A stretch of DNA of 64,000 nt from JBNJGB01 sp051747385 (lineage in GTDB: Bacteria; Myxococcota_A; UBA9042; PHBI01; JACKFB01). Below are positions 17,162 to 26,577 of the stretch, piece by piece. Position numbers and translations under genes: made by a program. Location: the NCBI GenBank assembly GCA_051747385.1, contig JBNJGB010000007.1:1-64000 (forward strand). The letters run 5' to 3'. Numbering within the stretch: position 1 is the stretch's first letter; each line of letters opens with the position of its first letter. The notes under the pieces are model-generated. The model searched no databases, was not told the origin of the DNA, and saw only the letters and a program-made list of their open reading frames with translations.

Positions 17162-20100
17162 ACGGCGACGTCGTCGAAGAGGACGCCCTCCATCCCCCAG
17201 GCGTACAGCGCCACCGGGCCGCCCGGGAGCGTCCCGTCGACCGCCTGGGAGACGAGCTCGCCGTCCACGTAGACCTGGTGCAGCTCGCCGGTGCGGACGA
17301 TGGCCACGTCCAGCCAGGTGTTCAGCGGCGGCCGATACGCCAGGTCTTCGGCCAGGACCGCGAACTCGCCCTCTACGGACCGCACGAGGCGGGCGTAGCT
17401 CCGCTCGCGATCCATGCTGAACCGGTACCAGGTCTGCGGGTCCTGGAAGCCGTACTGGATCCCGAAGCCGTCGTCGTCCACGGCCCGCACCCGGAAGCGC
17501 AGGATGCCCTCCCCGAACCAGGACTCCAGGCCCAGGAGCGACGTCCCCCGCTTCTCGACGACGGTCTCGTCCCCCTCCACGTCGTGGCAGTTGCCGAGCT
17601 CCGCCGCGGCCGGTGAGGAGCCCTCGTGGTCGATGACCCAGTTGGACGCCGGATCGGCCTCACACTGGTCGATGACCTGCCAGGCCTCCGGCACCTCGTG
17701 GTAGTCGAAGGGCTCGTAGAAGGTGGCCGTCTCCGCGGGGATCTCCCAGCGCCAGACCGTGCGCTGCAGCGGCATCTCCAGGGACGGGGTCTGGCCGCCG
17801 AAGGCGAAGAGGCGCCGCGAGTCCGCGCCGAGGGACGTGATCGCCGTGGTCTCCCCCTCGTAGGGATAGAACAGCTGGTGGATCCGCCACGCGGCGGGCT
17901 CCGCGAGCTTCTCGGGATGCACCGGCGCGTGGGCGAGGATGTGAATGACCTCCTCCTTCGGGCCCGGGTACGACCCGAGCACGAAGACCCGGCCGTCGAA
18001 CTCCACGACGTCGGTGAAGCTCGTCATGAACTGGGGCTCGAAGCCCGGGAGCTCGATGTGCACCGCGTCCGTGCCGTCGGACACGAAGAGCAGGCCCTCG
18101 TCGCCCGCACCCACCAGGGTCGCGGGCAGCGCGCCCTTCTCCGCGCCCCCTCCGACGGAGGTGAAGGCCCGCAGCGGGCGGCCGTGCGTGGGGACCTGGA
18201 GGCCGACGTACCATGCCCCCTCGGCGGGATCGCGGCGGAGCACGTCGACCCCCTCCGGCGAGTCGTCGGAGCCGTAGTTGGCGGCCACCAGCGGCGCGCC
18301 CTCGAAGAACGTGACCGCGGCCGGGTACTCGGGCGCCAGGCCCGGGACGGGGTCGTCCATGCAGGCCCACGGGCAGGGCTCCCCGCAGTCGTCGGGTGAC
18401 TGCAGGCAGTAGCGGATGGCGAGGCCCTTGCCGTCGCCCGTCCGGCCGGCGCCCACCGTGATGTTCGGGGCGCCGGTCACGGGGAAGTCCTGGCCGACGG
18501 CGCTCCACGAGGGCGGGATCTCGGTCGCCCCCGGCCACGCCGCGCCGAGCGTCCCCTCCTTCTGCTGGATCGTCCAGGCCCCGTCGACCCGCTCGTAGAG
18601 ATTGTCGCCGAAGGCCGCGACGCGCTCGCCCAGGGCCCAGTCGCCTCCCGGGAAGCCCAGGGTCGACTGGCTCCCCTGGAGCGTCGCCACGAAGTTGTCG
18701 ACCATGACCACCTCGCCACCCCAGGCCTCGAAGGCCGCCTGCGCCCCCGCGCCGAGGGCGGCCGTGCCCTGGGTGTACACCTCGTCGGAGGACTCGCTGA
18801 CGGGCGGCTGGGCCTGGACCTCGAAGCCGCCGCAGGCGCCGGCGTAGCACCAGTCGCCCACGGTCGCGGCGCTCCCGTCGTCGCACGCCGCGAAGTCCTC
18901 CTCGGCGGTCCACCCCTCGGGGTCGGTCGCCGGATCGCAGGCGAGGCAGGGGCTCTCCGGATGCGTCTGCCCCATCTCGGCGCACTGGCCGTCGATCCAG
19001 CACGCCCCCGACACCACGGTGGTGTCGCAGGTGCCGGAGGTCGTACAGGAGGCCTCGAGGCACCACTCGGCCGGCTCTTCGCAGGTCCCGCAGGATCCGC
19101 CGCAGCCGTCGCCGCCGCACTGTTTCCCGCTGCAGTCGGGCACGCACACGCACTGGCCGGTCTCGTCGCAGGTGAGCCCGGAGGAGCAGGTCCCGCAGGA
19201 CCCGCCGCATCCATCCGGCCCGCACACCTTGCCGCTGCAGTCCGGCTGGCCGGGCGTACACGAGTCCACCACCTCGCCCCCTTCGCACGACGTCACGCCG
19301 CCGGACGCGCACGCCCCCGTGCCGCACGTCGTGTCCACCGGCGCGTAGTCCTCGTCCGTCGAACCGTCGCAGTCGTCGTCCACCCCGTCACACGTCGAGT
19401 CCCCGTCCGACGCGGACCCGGGCGTGCACGAGTCCACAACCTCGCCCCCTTCGCACGACGTCACGCCGCCGGACGCGCACGCCCCCGTGCCGCACGTCGT
19501 GTCCACCGGCGCGTAGTCCTCGTCCGTCGAACCGTCGNNNNNNNNNNNNNNNNNNNNNNNNNNNNNNNNNNNNNNNNNNNNNNNNNNNNNNNNNNNNNNN
19601 NNNNNNNNNNNNNNNNNNNNNNNNNNNNNNNNNNNNNGCCGCCGGACGCGCACGCCCCCGTGCCGCACGTCGTGTCCACCGGCGCGTAGTCCTCGTCCGT
19701 CGAACCGTCGCAGTCGTCGTCCACCCCGTCACACGTGGCATCCGCCTCGGCCCCCTGGCCCGGCGTGCACGTGTCCACCAACTCGCCGTCCACGCAGGTG
19801 ATCTCGCCCTCGGCGACGCACGGAGCCGTGCCGCAGGTGGTGGCCTCGCCGGCGAAGTCCTCGTCGGTCTCTCCGTCGCAGTCGTTGTCCTGCCCGTCGC
19901 AAGCGTCGTCCACGCCCTCCGTGTAGCCGGGTACGTCCCCGAGGACGCAGAGCCAGACCGGATCGTCACCCGGCCCCTCCGCGGGCTCGCAGCGCGCGCT
20001 CAGGCTGTCCCTCTGCGCCGCGCAGACGCCCTCGAGAGGACAGGCCTCCTCGACGCGCGCCTCCATGTCGACCCCGTCCTCCGGATCGAACTGGTCGGCG

Positions 20101-20465
20101 ATGCAGTCCTCGTCGGCGTCCTGCTCCGCGTGCTCCAGGGCGTCGTGGAGACCGTCTTCGTCGCTGTCCGAGGGGTTCGAGGGATCACCGACCTCCTCGG
20201 CGTCCGTCATGCCGTCGCCGTCCGTGTCCTCGTCGAACGGATCGGTTCCGAGGCCGATCTCGACGGAGTTGATCAGGCCGTCCCCGTCCGGATCGCCCTG
20301 GGGGTCCAGGCACTTGCCCGTGGCCAGGTAGCAGATCCCTGTCTCGCACGGCGTGTCCTCGCTGCACGTGGGCAGGACGCGCCGCCCCTCCTCGTCGCAG
20401 CCCCAAACGGTCGCCAGCGCGGCCCAGCCGACGGCGACGATCACCAGAAATCGGGACGACATCAT
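17146..20465 (-). CDS. Large MopE-repeat lipoprotein, interrupted by an assembly gap
   Basis: The protein starts MMSSRFLVIV with a lipobox-like TVWGC (Cys23). A thrombospondin-3-like Ca-binding stretch (DPDGDG, DTDGDG, DSDEDG) comes next. At least four MopE-type units follow, each with CDGVDDDCDGSTDEDY and CGTGAC. Then come CGPDGCGGSCGTC units, a long domain of unknown type, and a C-terminal jelly-roll-like (LamG/concanavalin-like) domain of about 190 residues. The 100 Ns at 19538-19637 lie inside the MopE repeats. The flanking coding frames match only if the true gap is not 100 bases, so the apparent frame change is an artefact. It is probably a surface-exposed metal-binding or adhesive protein. 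Confidence 0.72.
19251..19730 (-). repeat. 168-bp tandem coding repeat of the MopE-like lipoprotein
   Basis: The CGGGCGT-CACGAG landmark recurs at 19251 and 19419, a period of 168 bases (56 codons). The copies are almost identical even at silent positions. A third partial copy begins at 19638 after the gap and runs to about 19730. Such low divergence points to recent duplication or gene conversion and explains the assembly break. Confidence 0.85.
19538..19637. other. Assembly gap (100 N)
   Basis: A run of exactly 100 N, the conventional placeholder for a gap of unknown size. Repeat phase across it is 173 rather than 168 bases, so the true length is not 100. It could be 95 bases, or that plus whole 168-base units. 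Confidence 0.95.
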
Positions 20466-20655
20466 GATCCCCTCCCCTGCAGCTCCGTCCATTCCCCATG
20501 CGGTGTGCGCGCACCTCACCACAGGTGCGCCCCTCGATTCCAGCGCCGCCTGCGGCGAGGCGACGGAAGGAGGTTCGTGGCCGCACGCGAGCGCGGCCCA
20601 GCCGCTGACCGATTCATGTCGCGTGTCGCGCCGGGACGCGCCCCGCGCGGGGTGC

Positions 20656-22890
20656 TCACCACACGATCTGCGAATACGGGCACTTGGCCTCGATCGCGTC
20701 GGGATCGCACGGTGCCGGGGGCATGCAGTTGAAGACCTGCGGGCACTCGGCGCTCTGCTCGCAGCCACACCCGCAGTCGTTCGTGAAGCCCTGCGTCGCG
20801 TCCGGGCACCCGAAGTCGATCACCATGCAGGTCTGGGGATCCGTCGCCACGTACTCGCGGTACCACTCCTGATCGGGATCGCAGGCGCAGGCCTTCTCCG
20901 TGCAGGACACGGCGCCGCCCTCCTGGCAGGTGCACTCGTTGCACCCGTCCTCGGCCGGGAAGGAGGTGCCCGCCGGGTGCCAGGCGCCGCCGTACCAGCA
21001 GCCCTCCTCGCAGGGCTGCTGCTCGCACTGGACCTTGCCGCTCGCGTCACACCAGCAGACGGCGCAGCCGCCCTCGGCGTCCCACTCCTCGCCCGGCGCG
21101 AAGAACTCGCCGTTCCACTCGCAGCCCTCCGGCGGACAGGCCATCTTCGTGCACGCCACCTGACCGTCGTCCATGCAGGTGCACGTGTTGCAGCCGTCGC
21201 CGGCCGGGAACGTCTCGCCCGGCGCGTAGACCTCGCCGTTCCACTCGCAGCCCTCGGGCGGGCACAGGGTGTCCTTGCAGTGGACCTCGCCGTCCTCGCC
21301 GCAGGCGCAGACGCCGCAGCCGTCGTCCATGGGCCAGTCCTCGCCCGGGGCGAACCACTGGCCGTTCCACTCGCAGCCCTCGGGCGGCGGGCAGCTCGCG
21401 TCGTCGCAGTGGACCTCACCGTCCTCGCCGCAATAGCAGACGCCGCAGCCGTCCGGAGACTCGAACTGCTCGCCCACGGGGATCCGCTCGCCGCTGTCGA
21501 GATAGCAGCCCTCCGGCGGGCAATACGCCAGGGTGCACTGGACCTCGCCCGAGTCCGTACACCAGCAGGTGTTGCAGCCGTCGCCCGCCGGGAACTCCTC
21601 CCCGGGCTCGTGGGGCTCGCCGTCGTACCAGCACACGCCGCAGTCGGCCGCCGTCTTGCACTCGACCTCCTCCGGGCCGACGCACACGCACTCTCCGCAG
21701 CCGTCGCCCGTCTTCCAGGCGCCCCCGATCGGGACCCACTGGCCGTCGGGCCGCGTGCAGCCCTCCTCCGGCGGCGGACACGCCATCTCGGTGCACGCGA
21801 CCTTCCCATCCTGCCCGCAGAAGCAGGTGTTGCAGCCGTCCCCCGCCGGGAACGAGGCGCCCGAAGGCCAGGTCTGCCCGCCGTACTCGCACCCCTCCCC
21901 GCCGCACGGCGTCACGGCACACGCCACGGCGCCGTCCTCACGGCACTCGCAGGTCTTGCAGCCCTCCGGGGTCTCCACGTCGAAGCTGGAGCCGATCTCG
22001 TACGGCTTCCCCTGGAACCAGCAGGTCCCGGGCGGCGGCGGGCAGGCCATCTCGGTGCAGGCCACCTGGCCGTCCTCGCCGCAGAAGCACTCGTTGCAGC
22101 CGTCCCCCGCCGGGAAGCTCTCGCCCGGGGCGTAGGCCTGGCCGTTCCACGTGCACCCGTCCGGGCACGCCTCGTCGGTGCAGGCCACCTGGCCGTCCTC
22201 GCCGCAGAAGCACTCGTTACAGCCATCCCCGGCAGGGAAGCTCTCGCCCGGGGCGTAGGCCTGGCCGTTCCACGTGCACCCGTCCGAGCACGCCTTGTCG
22301 GTGCAGGCCACCTCGCCCGTGTCCAGGCACGTGCACGTGTTGCAGCCGTCCTGGGAGGGGAACGTCTCGCCGGGGTCGTAGACGGCGGCGCCGTAGGAGC
22401 AGGTCTCGGGGCAGGCCATCTCCGTGCAGGCCAGCGTGCCGCCCTCCAGGCACTCGCAGGTGTTGCAGCCGTCCCCCGCCGGGAACGTCTCGCCCACCGC
22501 GTGGCCCTGGCCGTCCAGCTCACAGCCGGGCTCGCACACCTTCAAGGTGCAGGCCACCGTGCCGTCCGGATTGCACGCACACGTGTTGCAGCCGTCCCCC
22601 GCCGGGAATTCCTCGTCCACGGCGAACGTCTCGCCCTGCCAGGTGCAGGCGTCGACGCACTCCACGATGGTGCACGTCACCTCGCCATCCTCGTGGCACG
22701 TGCAGGTCCCGCACCCCTCGGGCTGCTGGAACGTCTCTCCGGCCTCGAAGGCCGCGTCCTCGACGAAGCAGTCGGCCTCTTGCGGGTCGGAGTCGCAGTC
22801 GTTCGCGCCGCCGGCGATCGTGGCCGCGGCCAGGAGGAGGGCGGACAGCACGAGGCGGGACGGACGGGGGCCTGTCGTCGTGCGGCTCAT
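20656..22890 (-). CDS. Secreted protein with 15 tandem VWC-like Cys-rich repeats
   Basis: The 744-residue precursor begins MSRTTTGPRPSR with a hydrophobic signal segment ending near IAGGA. I count 15 units of about 40 residues resembling von Willebrand type C modules. Each has the pattern C-x-(W/Y)-x-G, PGE-x-FPAGDGCN-x-C-x-C, DG-x-V-x-C-T and C-P. Units 5 and 6 are nearly identical. A short Cys-rich C-terminal domain follows (FGCPDATQ, DCGCGCE). Each unit has 4-6 cysteines, so the protein should be a disulfide-stabilised extracellular rod. Chordin-like VWC modules bind growth factors in animals; the bacterial partner is unknown. It is 190 bases upstream of the MopE-like gene on the same strand. 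Confidence 0.75.
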   Translation of the reverse strand: MSRTTTGPRPSRLVLSALLLAAATIAGGANDCDSDPQEADCFVEDAAFEAGETFQQPEGCGTCTCHEDGEVTCTIVECVDACTWQGETFAVDEEFPAGDGCNTCACNPDGTVACTLKVCEPGCELDGQGHAVGETFPAGDGCNTCECLEGGTLACTEMACPETCSYGAAVYDPGETFPSQDGCNTCTCLDTGEVACTDKACSDGCTWNGQAYAPGESFPAGDGCNECFCGEDGQVACTDEACPDGCTWNGQAYAPGESFPAGDGCNECFCGEDGQVACTEMACPPPPGTCWFQGKPYEIGSSFDVETPEGCKTCECREDGAVACAVTPCGGEGCEYGGQTWPSGASFPAGDGCNTCFCGQDGKVACTEMACPPPEEGCTRPDGQWVPIGGAWKTGDGCGECVCVGPEEVECKTAADCGVCWYDGEPHEPGEEFPAGDGCNTCWCTDSGEVQCTLAYCPPEGCYLDSGERIPVGEQFESPDGCGVCYCGEDGEVHCDDASCPPPEGCEWNGQWFAPGEDWPMDDGCGVCACGEDGEVHCKDTLCPPEGCEWNGEVYAPGETFPAGDGCNTCTCMDDGQVACTKMACPPEGCEWNGEFFAPGEEWDAEGGCAVCWCDASGKVQCEQQPCEEGCWYGGAWHPAGTSFPAEDGCNECTCQEGGAVSCTEKACACDPDQEWYREYVATDPQTCMVIDFGCPDATQGFTNDCGCGCEQSAECPQVFNCMPPAPCDPDAIEAKCPYSQIVW

Positions 22891-22988
22891 GAGACGCTCC
22901 AGGGGACACGGGGGTGCGAGTGCGAGGCCCACATATGATAGGCGTCAGCCTTGCCCGATTCCACCACGCTCCGCGACGGGGACACACC

Positions 22989-24281
22989 ATGGCGGAAACC
23001 GAGCAGTCACACCGCGAGGCACGGACGTCCGGGCTCCAGGTGGGCCAGGCCTCCGTCGACATGACGCCGGCGGTCGGAGGCCCGCTCGCCGGCTCGGTCA
23101 CCCGCCACGGCCGGTTCTCGACGGCGATCCACGATCGCCTCCACGCCCGGGCCATCCACCTCGTGGGCCCCGACGAGGAGATCACCGTCCTCGCGGCCGA
23201 CATCCTCGTGATCACGCCGGAGCTGCACCGGGCCGTGGCCGCGGAGGCCGGCGTCTCCCCCGAGCGCCTGCTGGCGAGCGCCACCCACACCCACTCCGGC
23301 CCCGGCGGCTACTGGGCGCACGACCTGCCCCAGCGCTTCATGGGGCCGTACGACGAAGGCACGTTCCGGTGGCTGGTGGAGCGCCTCGCCGCCGCCGCGA
23401 AGGCCGCCCGCCGGGAGGTCGCCCCGGCCTCCGTCTCGGCCGCCTCGAACCCCGTGCGGGCCGCGTGCAACAACCGCCGCCGGGAGCGCGGGCCGGTGGA
23501 CCCGGAGCTGACCCTGGTGCGCTTCGACGTCGAGGGCGCCGCGCCGGTGGACCTGGTGGCCTTCGGCGCCCACCCGGTCATCGGCTCCGAGACCGCGCCC
23601 CACCTGGTCACCGGGGACTTCCCGGGCGCGATCTGCGCGCGCCTGGAGGCGTCCGGCTCCCGGCCGCTGTTCTTCCAGGGAAGCGTCGGCGGCACGAGCC
23701 CCCTCTTCCCGGAGCTTCCCCTGCCCTTCGAGAGCCACCTGGCCCTCATGACGGACGTGCTCGAGGGCGGCGTGCGCGAGGCCGAGCGCGCCCTCGAGCC
23801 CGTGCGGGTGGAGGGTCCTCGCGCCCGGATCGTGGAGGTCCCCCTGCCGCCCGTGCAGTGCCGCGTGTTCCCGCCCGAGGTGCCCCTGTCGCCGGTCGCC
23901 GAGGCGGCCACGATCCCCCTGCGACGGTGGATGCGACACCGCGGCGAGGAGGCGCTCCCCGCCGATCGGCGAGCCCCCCTCCACCTCGTCGAGCTCGGCG
24001 ACGTGGTCCTCGTCGGGACGCCCTGCGATCTCGGCGTGACCGTCGGCCTGGAGATGAAGCGCCTCCTCCGGGAGCGCGGCGTGCGCCACCCCCTGCCCGG
24101 CTCCCAGGTGGACGCGTACGTCGGCTACGTCCACCTGCCGGAGGACTACGCGCGGAAGCCGGAGAAGGGCTACCGCTTCATGGCCTTCTACGAGAACGCC
24201 ATGAGCCTGTCCGGCTGGGAGATCGGGCGCCGCTTCGTGGAGGCGGTGGACCGGGCTACGATTCCCGGAGGAACGGCCTGA
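22989..24281 (+). CDS. Neutral/alkaline ceramidase-fold protein, N-terminal domain only
   Basis: The 430-residue protein shows the hallmarks of the neutral ceramidase N-terminal domain: ASVDMTP near the start, a zinc-site motif ATHTHSGPGG (His100, His102), GAHPVIGSE, GDFPGAICARLE, and QGSVGGTSP near the position of the catalytic Ser segment. A late VDAYVGYVHLPEDY segment is also present. Neutral ceramidases hydrolyse ceramide to sphingosine and fatty acid. This copy has no signal peptide and lacks the C-terminal Ig-like domain, so its location and substrate may differ. The start MAETEQ was chosen over upstream ATGs because family similarity begins shortly after. The 3' end overlaps the convergent gene by 26 bases. 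Confidence 0.75.
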   Translation: MAETEQSHREARTSGLQVGQASVDMTPAVGGPLAGSVTRHGRFSTAIHDRLHARAIHLVGPDEEITVLAADILVITPELHRAVAAEAGVSPERLLASATHTHSGPGGYWAHDLPQRFMGPYDEGTFRWLVERLAAAAKAARREVAPASVSAASNPVRAACNNRRRERGPVDPELTLVRFDVEGAAPVDLVAFGAHPVIGSETAPHLVTGDFPGAICARLEASGSRPLFFQGSVGGTSPLFPELPLPFESHLALMTDVLEGGVREAERALEPVRVEGPRARIVEVPLPPVQCRVFPPEVPLSPVAEAATIPLRRWMRHRGEEALPADRRAPLHLVELGDVVLVGTPCDLGVTVGLEMKRLLRERGVRHPLPGSQVDAYVGYVHLPEDYARKPEKGYRFMAFYENAMSLSGWEIGRRFVEAVDRATIPGGTA

Positions 24282-25350
24282 TCGACGGCTGGTCGTCGGC
24301 CAGGTGGGCGGGCCGGTGGATCAGCTCCACCACGTGCGCCGCGAAGTCGGCGGCGTCCATGGCGTGCGCCCCGTCCTCCCGGCGGCCGGGGACGTCCAGG
24401 AACCACGGGTGGTCGGGACCGATGGGGTCCTCGTACCGCACGCGCCCGGCGTCGGCTCCGACCACGCGGACGCGGTGCGAGATGGCGCCGTGCACCCCCC
24501 TGCCCCGGAGCGCCGGCGCGATGGCCCCGGGCGGCCCCAGGGTCGCGAAGAGGCTGTCCCGGGCCGCCACGGTCCGCTCGACGATCTCCAGCACGTCGTC
24601 CCCGAGGCCGGGGAGGACGCCGGGGTCGGCGCCCTCGCGGGCCATCCGCCGGGCCAGGCGCGACGGCGTGCCGGACACCGTGTCCCACGTGTCACCGGTG
24701 ACGTCCTCCAGCAGGCGATCGAACGCGTGTCGGCTGGCGACCGGGTCCTCGGCCACGTCCGAGTCGAAGCGACAGGCGACGATCTGATCGAAGGTCAGCT
24801 CCGGCCACGCGCGCTCCATGCACGCCACCTGGAACAGGCGGCTCAGGGGGCGATCGCGGGCCTCGTCCTCGGACCAGCCCAGCACCGCCTCGTCCCGCAT
24901 GACAGGGGCCCCCTGCGCGGCGCCGGCGCCCGCCTCCGGACGCAGCAGGCCCGTGGCGAGGCGCGCGTAGTCCGCCGGCCTGTGCTGCGCGAGATATCGC
25001 TCGACGCAGGTGGCCGCGCACGTCCCGGGCCAGGCCAGCCCGATGCGCGACGGCCGGGCGACGTTCCGGATCAGCTCGCCCAGGAGGATCGCGCGCCCGG
25101 GGCGGTGGTCCAGCCGCTCGTCGATGCGCTCGTGGACCAGCCAGACGAGGCGACCGAGCAGGGTGCCCCCGGCCGAGTCGCGCCGCTCCAGGGTGTGCGC
25201 GCCGTACAGGCGTCCGAGCGCGTCCCGGCAGCGCGCCCGCCAGTCGCGGGGGGACTCGCCGTCCACCGGGGTCCTGCCCGTCAGAGCCTGCTCGTCGATC
25301 GCCTCGAGCAGACGGGTGAGCTCGGCCTCGTGCCTACCCTCCAGGCTCAT
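24256..25350 (-). CDS. Uncharacterised protein with C39/papain-like catalytic pattern
   Basis: This 364-residue protein matches no family that I can name with certainty. It contains GTCAATC (Cys111, Cys115) followed by a helix, and far downstream SHRVRVVGAD (His292) with VRYEDP (Asp308). That order, with Cys at a helix start, His on a strand, and a Y-x-DP after another strand, is the pattern of C39-like cysteine peptidases. The first 100 residues are helical and polar, with no signal peptide. The gene converges on the ceramidase-like gene with a 26-base overlap. The peptidase call is inference. Confidence 0.5.
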   Translation of the reverse strand: MSLEGRHEAELTRLLEAIDEQALTGRTPVDGESPRDWRARCRDALGRLYGAHTLERRDSAGGTLLGRLVWLVHERIDERLDHRPGRAILLGELIRNVARPSRIGLAWPGTCAATCVERYLAQHRPADYARLATGLLRPEAGAGAAQGAPVMRDEAVLGWSEDEARDRPLSRLFQVACMERAWPELTFDQIVACRFDSDVAEDPVASRHAFDRLLEDVTGDTWDTVSGTPSRLARRMAREGADPGVLPGLGDDVLEIVERTVAARDSLFATLGPPGAIAPALRGRGVHGAISHRVRVVGADAGRVRYEDPIGPDHPWFLDVPGRREDGAHAMDAADFAAHVVELIHRPAHLADDQPSIRPFLRES

Positions 25351-25707
25351 GCGTACCTCGCCGAATTGGAATTGTGGGGTGGAGGAGAAATATACCGCCC
25401 ATACCCGGCAGAGTCACGCCACCCCACGGAGACAGGCCCAGCGACACCGGGTGCCACGACGTCGGAGCGTGGCGCGACGCCCCCCACACCGCAGACGCGA
25501 CACGCCATGTTCTCCCATGATGCCAGGCCAACCCGTCCGCACACGCACACCCCTACCGCACCGCCGCAGCGATTTCGATCGGCCCGAGTGGCGCGACCCG
25601 GCGAAAGCGGTGGCCTCCCGCCGAGCGGCGCTCCCGGACGCCGGGTGTGCATGTTCGGCCCGGAGGCGCCATCATGGAACCCGATCCCGACGCGAGAGAG
25701 GTCGCCC
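25351..25707. other. 357-base divergent intergenic region
   Basis: No gene was recognised here. On the minus strand, TATATT at 25389-25394 lies about 40 bases upstream of the C39-like gene start and may be part of its promoter. The stretch is slightly less G+C-rich than its surroundings between 25360 and 25400. The plus-strand side must hold the promoter of the operon that begins at 25708, but no convincing -35/-10 pair was seen. Confidence 0.4.
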
Positions 25708-26544
25708 ATGGGAACCGCGTGGAAGATCGTCCCCGCCGTCGTGGCGCTGGCGACGCTGGGCATCGTGCTGTGGCAGCAGCAGATGATCGCCGACCTGCGC
25801 GAGCGGGTGGACGCGGTCGCCGAAGGGGCCGAGCAGGAGGCGCGAGCCGCCGAGATGGAGCCCGAGCCCGCCCCCGCGGATCTCGCCCGGCGGCCGGCGC
25901 CCGAGCCCACGCCCGAGGCGGCGCCCGCACTCTCCGAGGAGGACGCGCAGCGCCTCCGGGACCGCCTGGAGGCCGTCGAGGGACAGGTCTCCCTCGCCAT
26001 GACCCTCCTCCAGGGCGTCACCTTCCGGCCCGGCGAGGAGCTGGTCGCCGAGGAGATGGAGGCCGCCGAGGAGGAGGAAGAGGAGGAAGAGGAGGAGCCC
26101 CTGTCCGAGGAGATCGCCCGCCTTCGGGAGGACGTGGACCGGCTCCTGGCCCAGGAGGAGCTGACCGCGGAGGAGCGCGAGAAGCTGGAGGAGCTGATCG
26201 CGGAGGCGGAGCGCGCGCCTTCCCAGCGCTTCTACGACCGCTGGTCGCGCCTCGAGGAGGACCTGGACGGCGTGTGGGTGCGCAACTTCGGGCAGATGGC
26301 AGGCCTGTCCGAGGGCCAGCAGGTGCAGGTACGCGACCTCGTCGATCGCCGGCGGACGGCCCAGCGCGAGGCGCTGCAGGCCCTGCGCGAAGGGGAGCTG
26401 TCGCCGGTGGACGTGCAGGTGGAGCTCACGGAGCTGGACCAGGAGCTTCGCCGCGAGCTCCGGGACGTCCTGGACACCGATCAACTCGAGCGCTTCCGGC
26501 GGCGCCTCCAGCAGTACGAGAGCACCTGGATCGGATACCGGTAG
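25708..26544 (+). CDS. Membrane-anchored coiled-coil protein
   Basis: The 278-residue protein has an N-terminal membrane anchor (about 7-23), then charged heptad-rich helices broken by a Pro/Glu/Ala linker (50-80) and a run of Glu (about 117-130). The C-terminal part (about 190-278) has GLSEGQQVQVRDLV and DVLDTDQLERFRRRL, reminiscent of periplasmic CpxP/LTXXQ-type helical sensors. Orientation is probably N-in with the helices in the periplasm. It is the first gene of the zinc transporter operon (33 bases to the next gene), so a metal- or envelope-stress link is possible but unproven. Confidence 0.65.
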   Translation: MGTAWKIVPAVVALATLGIVLWQQQMIADLRERVDAVAEGAEQEARAAEMEPEPAPADLARRPAPEPTPEAAPALSEEDAQRLRDRLEAVEGQVSLAMTLLQGVTFRPGEELVAEEMEAAEEEEEEEEEEPLSEEIARLREDVDRLLAQEELTAEEREKLEELIAEAERAPSQRFYDRWSRLEEDLDGVWVRNFGQMAGLSEGQQVQVRDLVDRRRTAQREALQALREGELSPVDVQVELTELDQELRRELRDVLDTDQLERFRRRLQQYESTWIGYR

Positions 26545-26577
26545 CAGGGCACGGCCGGTGGGGATAGGCTTCGCGCC

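Noticed and set aside
17146..19668. Frame change in the MopE-like gene read as a true frameshift
   Set aside because: The change coincides with the 100-N gap, whose length is arbitrary; the flanking repeats are in frame if the gap is resized.
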